Shown here: positions 53,755 through 62,810 of the stretch, piece by piece
Numbering within the stretch: the first letter of the stretch is position 1
Layout: the number at the start of each line of letters is the position of its first letter
Assembly (NCBI GenBank): GCA_030145055.1
Contig: JAQYWK010000002.1
Span: 62,001 to 126,000 of the forward strand
Direction: 5' to 3'
Length of the DNA: 64,000 bases
Source of the DNA: Desulfovibrio sp.
GTDB lineage: Bacteria; Desulfobacterota; Desulfovibrionia; Desulfovibrionales; Desulfovibrionaceae
Notes under the pieces: generated by a model
Databases searched by the model: none
The model's input: the letters and a program-made list of their open reading frames with translations, nothing else
Told to the model about the DNA's origin: nothing
Translations under genes and position numbers: made by a program

Positions 53755-55062
53755 TTACTGGTTCTCGTTGCGAAGGTCGATAATCCGTTTGGCTTTACCT
53801 GCTGAACGCTCAATAGACTTGGGTTCTACTAGTTTAATGCGAGCAGTTACTCCAAGGAATTCTTTAATATTTCTTTGTATCTTTCTTTCGAGTGTCTGTA
53901 AATTTTTAATTTCATCGGAGAAGGTGTTTCCTGCTACTTCAACCTTAACGGTGAGAATATCAAGGTTTCCGTCTCTGTGAATTTCAAGCAGATAATGAGG
54001 TGACAATCCTTCCGTTTCAACAAGGATTGATTCAATCTGTGAAGGGAATACATTCACGCCGCGAATGATAAGCATATCATCACTTCTACCCGTTACACGC
54101 TGCATTCTAGCAAGAGTTCTGCCACAACGACAAGGCGTGTAGTTCAGCTTGGTGAGGTCACGTGTGCGGTAACGAATAAGTGGAATGCCTTCTTTGGTGA
54201 GGGTGGTGATAACAAGTTCACCGACTTCACCCGGTTCGACAGGATCCCCTGTTTCTGGATTGATGATTTCTGGTAGGAAATGATCTTCCATAATATGTAA
54301 TCCGTCCTGAGCTTCCGCACATTCCATTGCAACACCGGGACCCATGATCTCGGAAAGTCCGTAGATATCAAGAGCTTTAATGTTCAGCTTATCTTCGATT
54401 TCTCTACGCATGGATTCAGTCCAAGGCTCAGCTCCGAAAATACCAGTCTTCAATGGCAATTCTCTAAAGTCAATTCCCATCTCTTTTCCTGTTTCATACA
54501 AGTAGAGAGCATAGGAAGGAGTGCAGCAGAGTACGGTTGCGCCGAAATCTTTAATGACCATGATCTGACGTCTAGTTGCGCCGCCGGACATTGGAATAAT
54601 GGTCGCGCCAAGGGCTTCCGCTCCATAATGCACACCGAGGCCGCCTGTAAACAATCCGTATCCATAAGCATTGTGAATACTATCAGCAGGAGTTGCACCA
54701 GCTATTGCAAATGAGCGAGCCATCATGTCTGCCCAGTTTTTGATATCACGCTTTGTGTAACCTACAACTGTAGCCTTGCCTGTGGTTCCTGAAGAAGAAT
54801 GAATCCTAACGATATTTTCACGGGATACAGCAAACAATCCGAAGGGGTAATGATTGCGGAGATCCTGTTTTTCGGTAAAAGGCAACTTGGAGAGATCTGA
54901 AAGAGATTTGATATCTTTAGGTTCTATACCAAGTTCTTTAAATTTTTTGGTGTAGAAAGGAACGTTTGCGTATACTTTTTCGCAAAGTTGTTTGAGACGT
55001 TTGAGCTGTAATTTTTCTAGCTCTTCTCTCGGCATTGTTTCTTTATCTATGTCGAAGATCAT
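53755..55062 (-). CDS. paaK: Phenylacetate-CoA ligase
   Basis: A 435-residue adenylate-forming enzyme that makes phenylacetyl-CoA or a related aryl-CoA from acid, ATP and CoA in the cytoplasm. The AMP-binding loop is [33 protein letters not shown] and YRTRDLTKL are conserved. The ATG at 55062 follows a perfect TAGGAGG; the frame is open to 55194 without such a site. A short hairpin sits just upstream of the ribosome site. In anaerobes this enzyme serves amino-acid-derived aryl acids. Confidence 0.93.
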   Translation of the reverse strand: MIFDIDKETMPREELEKLQLKRLKQLCEKVYANVPFYTKKFKELGIEPKDIKSLSDLSKLPFTEKQDLRNHYPFGLFAVSRENIVRIHSSSGTTGKATVVGYTKRDIKNWADMMARSFAIAGATPADSIHNAYGYGLFTGGLGVHYGAEALGATIIPMSGGATRRQIMVIKDFGATVLCCTPSYALYLYETGKEMGIDFRELPLKTGIFGAEPWTESMRREIEDKLNIKALDIYGLSEIMGPGVAMECAEAQDGLHIMEDHFLPEIINPETGDPVEPGEVGELVITTLTKEGIPLIRYRTRDLTKLNYTPCRCGRTLARMQRVTGRSDDMLIIRGVNVFPSQIESILVETEGLSPHYLLEIHRDGNLDILTVKVEVAGNTFSDEIKNLQTLERKIQRNIKEFLGVTARIKLVEPKSIERSAGKAKRIIDLRNENQ

Positions 55063-55511
55063 TATTTGCCTCCTAAAGGCTGAAGGGGGTGGTTTCAGCC
55101 ATAAAAAAATGTTGCGCTTATGTCTTAGAACACGATTTTGGAAACTTTTATCATGAAAAAACAGGATGCTGATAAAAGGAAAAAACGTGATCAATAATGT
55201 TGGGTTTTATTGCATAAGTGCCTACTCACAGTCAAGTTTGAATGTGCAGAGCCTTTTTTCATCATATTTATTACTAAAAATATCAAAATAATTGTAAATG
55301 ATTGCAAATATGACCTTGGTATTGATTGCGTATCGTTCATAAATTCTCTATATCATTATATTGTAAGTTAAATGCTGTGAGACAGACTGTGGCTGATTAT
55401 TCATGATGGATGAATATTACACAGGGGAGTTAGAATCCCTATATCTTGATTTATCATAGTTAATTCAAAGCGCGTATCTTCACATAAGGTTCGCCGAGTT
55501 AATAGAAAAGA
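55063..55511. other. Divergent spacer between paaK and rsfS
   Basis: About 450 AT-rich bases without a credible gene. On the minus strand, GGCTGAA and TTCAGCC (55078-55084 and 55094-55100) form a 7-bp hairpin ending a few bases before the paaK ribosome site. No consensus promoter could be fixed. Confidence 0.45.
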
Positions 55512-55892
55512 ATGAAAACTAAAAGTAAGAAATTTAAAGAGATTAGTACTTCGGACAAACTCCAGCTTGTATCAGAATGGTTGGACGAGAAGCAAGCAAT
55601 TGACGTGGTTGCAATTGATGTAACCGGGATTTGCCCGATTTCAGAAGTCGTAATGGTTGTCAGTGCCAAAGGGGTTCGTCATGCGCAGTCTCTGGCTGAC
55701 AACACTCTAGGCAATCTTTCAAAAGACACCATTGAGTATCTTGGAATGGAAGGTTACCAGACAGGCGACTGGATTCTTCTCGATTTGAACGATATTATCA
55801 TCCACATTTTTCAGGAAGATAATCGCGAATTTTATAATGTTGAAGGATTGTGGTCTGAAGGGACCAGAATTGAATTAGATATTAACCGGTAG
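55512..55892 (+). CDS. rsfS: Ribosomal silencing factor RsfS
   Basis: A 126-residue protein of the Iojap/RsfS family that binds ribosomal protein uL14 and blocks subunit joining under starvation. Recognisable segments: VVAIDVTGICPISEVVMVVSA, EGYQTGDWILLDLNDIIIHIF and EFYNVEGLWSEG. It starts 30 bases before gpmI, with which it forms an operon. No strong ribosome site is visible. Confidence 0.94.
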   Translation: MKTKSKKFKEISTSDKLQLVSEWLDEKQAIDVVAIDVTGICPISEVVMVVSAKGVRHAQSLADNTLGNLSKDTIEYLGMEGYQTGDWILLDLNDIIIHIFQEDNREFYNVEGLWSEGTRIELDINR

Positions 55893-55922
55893 GCTCTGCC
55901 TGCCGTATTTGAGGTTCTTTTC

Positions 55923-57455
55923 ATGTCCAAGCAATCTGCTGCTCCCACAGTTCTTCTCATATTAGATGGATGGGGAATTGCTCCTGCTAGTAAAGGTAAC
56001 GCTGTACAGCTAGCGAAAACGCCTATTTTAGATGGTCTTTTTAAAGATTGTCCGAATACCCATTTGAAATGTTCTGGCAGAGCTGTCGGACTCCCAGATG
56101 GATTCATGGGAAATTCGGAAGTTGGACATACTAATATTGGCGCCGGGCGCGTTGTTTATCAGGACATGACCAGAATTGATATAACTATTGAGAACAATGA
56201 GCTTGCAACCAATGATGCTATTTGCGATTTAATTGATAATGTGAAAGCTACCGGCGGGCGTCTCCATTTTATGGGACTTCTCTCTGATGGTGGTGTGCAT
56301 TCTCATATAAATCATCTCTACTCACTTCTTCAGGTGGCTAAAGATGCCGGCGTCAGTGAAGTTTTCGTTCATGCATTTATGGATGGACGCGATACTTCTC
56401 CGACAAAGGGTAAAGAGTACATGTCTGAGCTTGTAGATAAGATGAATGAAATCGGTATCGGGAAGGTTGCGACCATCTCGGGCCGATATTATTCTATGGA
56501 TCGCGACAAGCATTACGAGCGCAATGAGCTTTCGTATAGGGCTCTTGTTCTTGGCGAAGGGCAGGTTGTTACAAATCCTGTTAATGCTATCGAGTCCGCT
56601 TATGCGGACGGTGAAACTGATGAGTTTATCAAACCTCGTGTTTTAGCTGATGTTGATGGGCTTATGCTCGATGAGGACGGAGTTTTCTTTTTTAACTTCC
56701 GTGCCGACCGCGCTCGCCAGTTGTGTCGAATTTTGACAGACGAGGACTTTACCGAATTCGAAAGACCCATCGTTCCGGCTTTTGCCGATTTCGTGACTAT
56801 GACTAGATACGAAAGTGATTTTTCCTTTCCGGTTGCTTTCGCTCATCAGAATATTGTGAATCCGATCGGTGAAGTTGTTTCTAATGCTGGCCTTAAGCAG
56901 CTTAGAATTGCAGAAACCGAAAAATATGCTCACGTCACATATTTTATGAACGGCGGAAGAGAAGAGCCTTTTCCTAACGAAGACAGGATTCTCGTACCTT
57001 CTCCCCGTGAAGTGGCGACCTACGACCTTAAGCCTCAGATGAGTGCTGAGGAAGTTACGCAGAAGCTTGTTAACGCTCTACCTGAATATTCTTTGTGTAT
57101 ATGCAATCTAGCCAATCTGGATATGGTTGGGCACTCTGGAATAATTCCAGCAGCTATTTCGGCCACTGAAACTGTTGATGCATGCGTTGGTAAAATTGTT
57201 GATGCTGTAATTAAGCTTGGCGGTCAGGTTCTATTGACTGCTGATCACGGAAATGCAGAAGAAATGATTGATGCTAATGGCGGGCCTCAGACAGCACACA
57301 GCTTAAATGAAGTTCCTCTAATTTTCATTGGCGATGCTTTTAAGGGACGCACTCCTTCTACGGGCGCCTTATGTGACATAGCACCCACCATTTTGAATTT
57401 AAAAGGCATTTCTGTACCAAATGAAATGACCGGCAAAAACCTTTTTGAGAGTTAA
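55923..57455 (+). CDS. gpmI: 2,3-bisphosphoglycerate-independent phosphoglycerate mutase
   Basis: A 510-residue glycolytic enzyme of the alkaline phosphatase superfamily interconverting 3- and 2-phosphoglycerate with two Mn ions. The metal-binding Asp15 is in LLILDGWGIAP. The catalytic Ser65 is in MGNSEVGHTNIGAGR. Later ligands are in LDMVGHSG and LLTADHGNAEEM. Length is standard. GAGGTTC precedes the ATG. Confidence 0.98.
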   Translation: MSKQSAAPTVLLILDGWGIAPASKGNAVQLAKTPILDGLFKDCPNTHLKCSGRAVGLPDGFMGNSEVGHTNIGAGRVVYQDMTRIDITIENNELATNDAICDLIDNVKATGGRLHFMGLLSDGGVHSHINHLYSLLQVAKDAGVSEVFVHAFMDGRDTSPTKGKEYMSELVDKMNEIGIGKVATISGRYYSMDRDKHYERNELSYRALVLGEGQVVTNPVNAIESAYADGETDEFIKPRVLADVDGLMLDEDGVFFFNFRADRARQLCRILTDEDFTEFERPIVPAFADFVTMTRYESDFSFPVAFAHQNIVNPIGEVVSNAGLKQLRIAETEKYAHVTYFMNGGREEPFPNEDRILVPSPREVATYDLKPQMSAEEVTQKLVNALPEYSLCICNLANLDMVGHSGIIPAAISATETVDACVGKIVDAVIKLGGQVLLTADHGNAEEMIDANGGPQTAHSLNEVPLIFIGDAFKGRTPSTGALCDIAPTILNLKGISVPNEMTGKNLFES

Positions 57456-57458
57456 TAA

Positions 57459-57701
57459 ATGTCCGAATCCAGTAGGCCCATATCTCCAGTCCGCCCAAGT
57501 GGAATGGAAGTAATATTTATGTATAGATGTCCTTTTTGTGAAAGGTCTGTTCCACTCATTGCACCGACTCAGCCTATTATGGTTCAGTGTGATTCATGCC
57601 GTGAAAAATTTCCGCTCGTGCCTGTAGATGAGAAATTAGTAAGATTCTACAAGACCATGCTAGCCAATGGAAATGCCGCAATGGACCCCGACTTTTTTTA
57701 A
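57459..57701 (+). CDS. Small zinc-ribbon protein
   Basis: An 80-residue protein with a CxxC pair in YRCPFCERSVPL and a second in VQCDSCREKFPL, about 19 residues apart, forming a zinc ribbon. There is no signal peptide. It begins 3 bases after gpmI stops, so it is translated with it. The function is unknown; the link to gpmI may be only positional. Confidence 0.78.
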   Translation: MSESSRPISPVRPSGMEVIFMYRCPFCERSVPLIAPTQPIMVQCDSCREKFPLVPVDEKLVRFYKTMLANGNAAMDPDFF

Positions 57702-57758
57702 GCTAACAATTTCCGCCATCTCAAAAAAATGATCCCTGAATTGAATATAAATTTCATA

Positions 57759-57796
57759 AAAAAGCCTCTTTCTGCTAAGCAGAAAGAGGCTTTTTC
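57759..57796. terminator. Bidirectional intrinsic terminator
   Basis: AAAGCCTCTTTCTGC pairs perfectly with GCAGAAAGAGGCTTT around a 3-base loop, with A's before and T's after. It serves the gpmI operon (+) and accAD (-). Confidence 0.95.
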
Positions 57797-57816
57797 AATT
57801 TGTATAATCGAATCGT

Positions 57817-60075
57817 TTATCTGTAATACAGGTTTCTACCACCAACGGTGAGGAAGGCCTGATGTAGATTTCTGCGAATATCTCTGCGATCCCAGATGTC
57901 CTGAATATGACCGCGCGAGAGAGCATTGTATGCGGAATGGTAATCAGGTGCGATGTCCATACCTGTAGTTTCTTTGATAACACCAGGGCCGGCGAAACCG
58001 ACACGGGATGATCGAACCGCATACTGGTAAGGAGAGCAGCCAAGGAAACTTGCTACAGGCCCAGCATATGAGTTTGTATCATATAAAACGATGTATAGTC
58101 CGCCTGATTCGATGTAGCGGCGTACTGCGAGAGTACAGCGCGGCATCTGGATGAGTCCGTTTGTTCCTTCCTGAATTCTGATTCCGGCTGTTCCGTGAAC
58201 ATATGCCAGAAATGGGTATCTCTTTTTGCCCGCAAGCTCGAGAGCGCGAACAAATTTTTCACCCTCTGCAGCTCCGACTGAACCACCTCGGAAAGGAGCA
58301 ACCAGAGTCGCACAGATTACTTTAGTGTGTTTGATGTGCCCTTCGAAGGTCACACAACCACTCTGAAGTCCTGTTTTTTCTTTCGCCGCATCCAGTCTGT
58401 TCTGGTAATTAGGAAAGTTGGTCGGGTTTGCAGCACAAATAGACTTATTGAATTCGCGAACTGTTCCCCAGTCAAATAAATTGGCAAGATACCAATTATA
58501 TTCCATTGGGAAATGATGCCCACATGTAGGACATACTCCGGCGAATTCATCAAATAGATCGCGAGACCAGATTTCGAGACAGCCGTCTTTTTCAGCGTTA
58601 GGACAGGTTATTTCTCTGTCTTCATTTGCTCTAGGGCTGACGAAATGCCTGTAATCAGCTGGTGGAAGCTGCTCTTCTTCCTGAACAGACAGCTTCGTCA
58701 ATGCGAACTCAACTTCTGAATTGGTCTTGGTCGTAAAGCCTATTTTGGTGGCTACGCGGCACTTAAGTTGATCTATTTTGTTGGTGACAACATGGATTTC
58801 ATCTTTTGCTTCTTCGGCGAGCCTTTGAAGTTTGGTCTGATATTTTTTGATTAAATCATAGCGGATTGTGGAGTAGGCTGCTGCCATTGCATCCACTTTA
58901 GCTGAATTGATTTTCTCAACAAATGTTCTTTTATCTTCGTAGGCATGTTGAGCCATTTTGCGGTATTTTTTGTATCTCTTCCAAAGTAGCCTTTGCTTTT
59001 CAGTGGAATTGATTGACCAGCGCACGAATACGGATTCGTCAGTAAGAGCCTTTTTAGTGCGGCTTTTAATTGCTGTTCCACGGAAAAGGCGTAACCCTTT
59101 AACGCTTAATACCACTTCATCTGTTGCTCTGATAACTTCGGATCTTACTACTTTGTAGAAATCAAAGTGTTCAGGGCGGGAACCCAAAGAAGGCTCCTGA
59201 ATGATGCCGTCAATGTATCCGAAACCGAGATTGTCTTTTGCTGTGATGCACTGATTTTTAGCGCAAGAATCGATAAGCTCTGCAGATGCACGCATTCCAC
59301 CGCGAAGACGCCCTTCGATTGCGGCAGCACCCTCTGGAGATATTACAGAGTAGTAACCGTGTGAAAGCATAAGGCGTTTATCCGCCATTGCAATCGCTTC
59401 AGCTCCGCCGGATCCGCCTTCAGAGATAACAGATATGACGGGAACTTCAAGCCCGCACATTTCGTAGATATTTTCAGCAATCTGCTGAGCTGCACCCGGG
59501 TAATCTTCAATAGGATAAGATCCGGGGGTAAATACATATGTATGGATAGGGATATTTTCACGCGCGGCCACTTTCATGTAACGTAATGCGTTGGCATTAC
59601 CCCATGGTTTAATACAGCCACCGTTACGAAATTCCTGTCCGTGTCCTTTTTCCTGACCAACGACCATAACTGGCTGGTTGTGCACTTTTTTGCCGACTCT
59701 TCTGGAAATGTAGGCGCGTGCGATGACCATGCCGGGGTCGATGCTCATGTCATCCTTGCCGCCGACAACTGTGTAATTGTCGTAAACATTTTCAAGAATA
59801 TCTTTAAGGCATATTCTTTCGGAATGACGAACGATACGGACTTTGTCCATGGGAGTAAGGGTATTATCAATATCCTTTTCAAGCACAGCCAGACTTTCGC
59901 CGACGGTGTTTAATTTATCCCACAGTTCTTCCTGAGTCAGATTAATATTGCGGTCTAGGAAGGAATAAAGTTTCTGGGCAAATGCTGTAAGGCGTCTATC
60001 CTCAGTGTCACCGAGAATGTCGCGCGCATACTGAACCCGCTTACTTAAACCATCTAGTTTTTTTTCTATATCCAT
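57817..60075 (-). CDS. accAD: Fused acetyl-CoA carboxylase carboxyltransferase (AccA-AccD)
   Basis: A 752-residue protein in which the alpha-type half comes first and the beta-type half second. The first half (residues about 1-350) has GQEKGHGQEFRNGG, PGSYPIEDYPGAAQQIAENI (part of the alpha signature) and ISEGGSGGAEAIAMADK. The second half (from about 480) has zinc cysteines (ITCPNAEKDGC, GVCPTCGHHFPM) and crotonase-fold motifs FRGGSVGAAEGEKF and SYAGPVASFLG. It transfers the carboxyl group from carboxybiotin to acetyl-CoA, giving malonyl-CoA. It follows the biotin carboxylase gene after 9 bases. A biotin carrier gene is not present here. Confidence 0.92.
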   Translation of the reverse strand: MDIEKKLDGLSKRVQYARDILGDTEDRRLTAFAQKLYSFLDRNINLTQEELWDKLNTVGESLAVLEKDIDNTLTPMDKVRIVRHSERICLKDILENVYDNYTVVGGKDDMSIDPGMVIARAYISRRVGKKVHNQPVMVVGQEKGHGQEFRNGGCIKPWGNANALRYMKVAARENIPIHTYVFTPGSYPIEDYPGAAQQIAENIYEMCGLEVPVISVISEGGSGGAEAIAMADKRLMLSHGYYSVISPEGAAAIEGRLRGGMRASAELIDSCAKNQCITAKDNLGFGYIDGIIQEPSLGSRPEHFDFYKVVRSEVIRATDEVVLSVKGLRLFRGTAIKSRTKKALTDESVFVRWSINSTEKQRLLWKRYKKYRKMAQHAYEDKRTFVEKINSAKVDAMAAAYSTIRYDLIKKYQTKLQRLAEEAKDEIHVVTNKIDQLKCRVATKIGFTTKTNSEVEFALTKLSVQEEEQLPPADYRHFVSPRANEDREITCPNAEKDGCLEIWSRDLFDEFAGVCPTCGHHFPMEYNWYLANLFDWGTVREFNKSICAANPTNFPNYQNRLDAAKEKTGLQSGCVTFEGHIKHTKVICATLVAPFRGGSVGAAEGEKFVRALELAGKKRYPFLAYVHGTAGIRIQEGTNGLIQMPRCTLAVRRYIESGGLYIVLYDTNSYAGPVASFLGCSPYQYAVRSSRVGFAGPGVIKETTGMDIAPDYHSAYNALSRGHIQDIWDRRDIRRNLHQAFLTVGGRNLYYR

Positions 60076-60084
60076 GATGTATTA

Positions 60085-61503
60085 TTAGAATTCCAGTAGA
60101 TTGTTTGTTTTCTTGGCCAAAAATTTGAGGTTGGACTTGAGTGAAACATTCTTTCTGTCCTTACCTTTTAGCACGAATTCGTTAAGGAATTCATGACCAC
60201 GTTCCTTGGCTTCTTTAAGGTCCTTACCCCAGATAATGGCAAGAGCCAGATTGGGGTCAAATTCTGTAGGGATCTGATACGGCAGTTTTTTGGGAATATG
60301 TGTGTGCATTTTGAGCCAAGAGTGCTCTTTCCAATGAAGTTCTTCAATTTCCCCTGCCCAAGGAGCAAATTTATCATCGGTATCTTCTGCAATAATTCTG
60401 TATTCGATTCCTACACCATTAAGAGTAATGTCTTCCTGAGTGTAGCCAAGCTCGTCACCAAGCGCGAGTCTGATCTGTTCTTTGATCAGGTTTACGTCCG
60501 AGTCACCTTGAATGCTTGAAATTTGAGCTGAAACACCATTTTCAACCTGAATTCTGGTGTTTACCTCCATCAAGAAAGGATCTCCCTTAGGCGTAACAAT
60601 CCATTCCCATGTACCGACACTGTCATAGTCAATGCTGTGGGCCATCTTCAAAGAATGGGCAACAATGTCATCAATGACTTTTTGTGCGTCGAAAGAGTAG
60701 GCCATGCCTTCTGGGTAAAATCCTGGAGCGACTTCGATTCTTTTCTGTCTGCCGGGACTCTGTACCGAACAGTTTCTGGTTCCGAAGTGAATATGATGTT
60801 TACCAGACTTTTCAGAAACTATCTGTACTTCAAGATGATTGAAGTTGAAGATACGCTGCTCAATAAGAACACCCTCATCATTAAAGGTGCGCAGAGAGAA
60901 GTTTCTAATCTGGCGATAAACCTGACGGAATTCTTCGATGCTATATACTTCGTCGATTCCCATTCCGCCACCACCGGCAGATGCTTTTACAAGAACTACA
61001 GGGTTTTTAACGCCTTGTTCTTCTTGAAATTTAAACAGGTTGGATGCAATTTCTTCAGCTTCCAACTCGTCATAAATAGCTCTGTCAGAACCTGGAATAG
61101 TAGGAACTTCAAGCTTTCTAGCTAAGCGTTTGGTGTTAATTTTATCACCAAGGTCGCGAATAACTCTCCATGAAGGACCGATGAAAATCATCGCTCTTTC
61201 TCTTTCAGTTACTCTGCGGGCAAAGCGGTAGTTTTCAGAGAAAAAACCGTAACCAGGGTGAACCGCAGTACAGTTTGTCTGATCAGCTACGGAAAGAATA
61301 TCTCCGGCATCATTATAGGATCTGATTTTGTAAATAGATTCTTCGCCACCTAGTTCTCTTGCGAGAGTAACGTGTCCTGAATCCATGTCCTCAGTCGTGT
61401 ATACGCTAACAAAGCCAATATCTAGGTCTGTACATGCCTGCATAATACGCACGGCAATCTCACCTCTATTGGCGATCAATATTTTATCTTTTTGAGATTT
61501 CAA
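60085..61503 (-). CDS. accC: Biotin carboxylase subunit of acetyl-CoA carboxylase
   Basis: A 472-residue ATP-grasp enzyme that carboxylates biotin on its carrier protein. Segments include KILIANRGEIAVRIMQAC, AVHPGYGFFSEN, the glycine-rich ATP loop KASAGGGGMGIDEV, and LMEVNTRIQVEN (typical enzymes read EMNTRxQVEH). It lacks a C-terminal biotinyl domain. The start is TTG with CAGGAG 7 bases before it. The order accC-accAD forms one operon reading leftwards. Confidence 0.92.
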   Translation of the reverse strand: MKSQKDKILIANRGEIAVRIMQACTDLDIGFVSVYTTEDMDSGHVTLARELGGEESIYKIRSYNDAGDILSVADQTNCTAVHPGYGFFSENYRFARRVTERERAMIFIGPSWRVIRDLGDKINTKRLARKLEVPTIPGSDRAIYDELEAEEIASNLFKFQEEQGVKNPVVLVKASAGGGGMGIDEVYSIEEFRQVYRQIRNFSLRTFNDEGVLIEQRIFNFNHLEVQIVSEKSGKHHIHFGTRNCSVQSPGRQKRIEVAPGFYPEGMAYSFDAQKVIDDIVAHSLKMAHSIDYDSVGTWEWIVTPKGDPFLMEVNTRIQVENGVSAQISSIQGDSDVNLIKEQIRLALGDELGYTQEDITLNGVGIEYRIIAEDTDDKFAPWAGEIEELHWKEHSWLKMHTHIPKKLPYQIPTEFDPNLALAIIWGKDLKEAKERGHEFLNEFVLKGKDRKNVSLKSNLKFLAKKTNNLLEF

Positions 61504-62018
61504 AACGACTCTCCTGAGTCTTGCGAGTTTAGTTCTATATATTAGGGTGAATAAACAGGTTTTTTTTAAAAATACGGGATCTTTTTAAGCCAACTGTAAT
61601 CCTTGTCAAGTGAAATGAAATTAACACTCGTGAAGGTATAGGTTGTCTGTTATGTAGCTGTTCTAAAAATGTCTTTAGTTTGAGGTTCTTATGTAGAAAT
61701 TAAAAAATAAGAACAATGTTGTTTCAAGTTTTGATGTGTTTCAAGTTTGGTTTCAAGTTAAATAATTTATCGGCTTTAATTATCTATAGGTTGAACTGAT
61801 AAAACAAAGACCGCTTATCGTCAAATTCTAGTTTTTTTTTTAGTGTAAAATTGTATCCGCAGTTTATCTTTATAAATATGTGAATTAATGAATGAAAACA
61901 TTGTGAACGCATTTAAATATGTATTTTAAATGAAGAGAGTGGAATTAGTTTTTTTGTGTTCAAAAAAAACCCCGCAATCTTTAGCAGAGTGCGGGGTTTA
62001 AGGACAATCTTATTATTT
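61504..62018. other. AT-rich spacer upstream of accC
   Basis: No gene is seen in this stretch. On the minus strand, TTGACA (61609-61604), a 16-base spacer and TAAAAA could form an accC promoter; the match is weak in the -10. Three partly repeated phrases of GTTTCAAGTTT type occur around 61720-61760. The distal end holds the terminator of the neighbouring TPR lipoprotein gene. Confidence 0.4.
61969..61998 (-). terminator. Intrinsic terminator after the TPR lipoprotein gene
   Basis: A 9-bp stem AACCCCGCA / TGCGGGGTT. The A run to its left is a T tract on the minus strand. Confidence 0.88.
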
Positions 62019-62618
62019 TTAAATAATATTGAAAACGTCAAGTATGTTAGATTCATTTTCTCGTGCAAGCCTTGAGCTTTCTTTGGCTTTCAGAGTATCT
62101 TCCATTATCTGGGCCACGGACACATTCTTATGCCCTTCAGGTAATTCTAATTCTTCCACAAAGAGCTCTGTGTCTGAGAGCTTCTGCGGCGTGAATTTGT
62201 CCTGATACACAGACATTCTAGTGTAGATGGTAATGTGCTCAAGAGCTATTTCGGGTTGGCCGAGTTCTTTATATGCTCTTGCCAGCTTTCTGTGGGCCAA
62301 CCTTTTGTGGCCTTCATCAAGGTTAAGCTCAAGACCTTTCTTGATGACCTTTATAGCTTCTTCCGTTTTACCCTGACGCAGGTAGCAGTCTCCAAGCATA
62401 ATATAGCTGGGTCCGTACTCTGGGTCGGCATCTAGAGCTTTTTCAAAATATGTTTCCGCTGCGCCGTCACAGTTTAACATAAACGCTACCGTTCCTGTCT
62501 GGTGTAGACCTACAGCTTCTTTTTTGGTTCCGCATCCTGTCAAAATAAGAGCAAGAAGTACGGGGACGCTCAGAATTTTGATGGTTTTCGTAAACCGATT
62601 AGATGAATTATTCATCAT
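62019..62618 (-). CDS. TPR-repeat lipoprotein
   Basis: A 199-residue lipoprotein with signal peptide and lipobox LTGC (Cys29). The mature part holds three TPR units (AAETYFEKALDADPEYGPSY, MLGDCYLRQGKTEEAIKVIKKG, and LARAYKELGQPEIALEHI) and a charged tail. It resembles PilF/NlpI-like periplasmic scaffold lipoproteins, but no pilus or other partner genes are adjacent, so the role is open. Confidence 0.85.
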   Translation of the reverse strand: MMNNSSNRFTKTIKILSVPVLLALILTGCGTKKEAVGLHQTGTVAFMLNCDGAAETYFEKALDADPEYGPSYIMLGDCYLRQGKTEEAIKVIKKGLELNLDEGHKRLAHRKLARAYKELGQPEIALEHITIYTRMSVYQDKFTPQKLSDTELFVEELELPEGHKNVSVAQIMEDTLKAKESSRLARENESNILDVFNII

Positions 62619-62810
62619 ATATAGGATTATTCCTTTTTTTTGCTAAATTAATTTAAGCAGTTTTTACTTTTTGGTGTTCATGCCTTAATCTTATTGAATG
62701 AGCAAGGGGTGTTATATTGGTATCATTTTTATAAAGTGTCTACCAAATTTTTCAATTTTCGAAGGTAGAACCTCGCAACTGCTTATTAATTTTGCCTATT
62801 TACCTTTCAT

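Noticed and set aside
60637-61125. Plus-strand 162-codon frame inside accC
   Set aside because: Shadow of the biotin carboxylase gene, Phe/Asn-rich and without recognisable domain.
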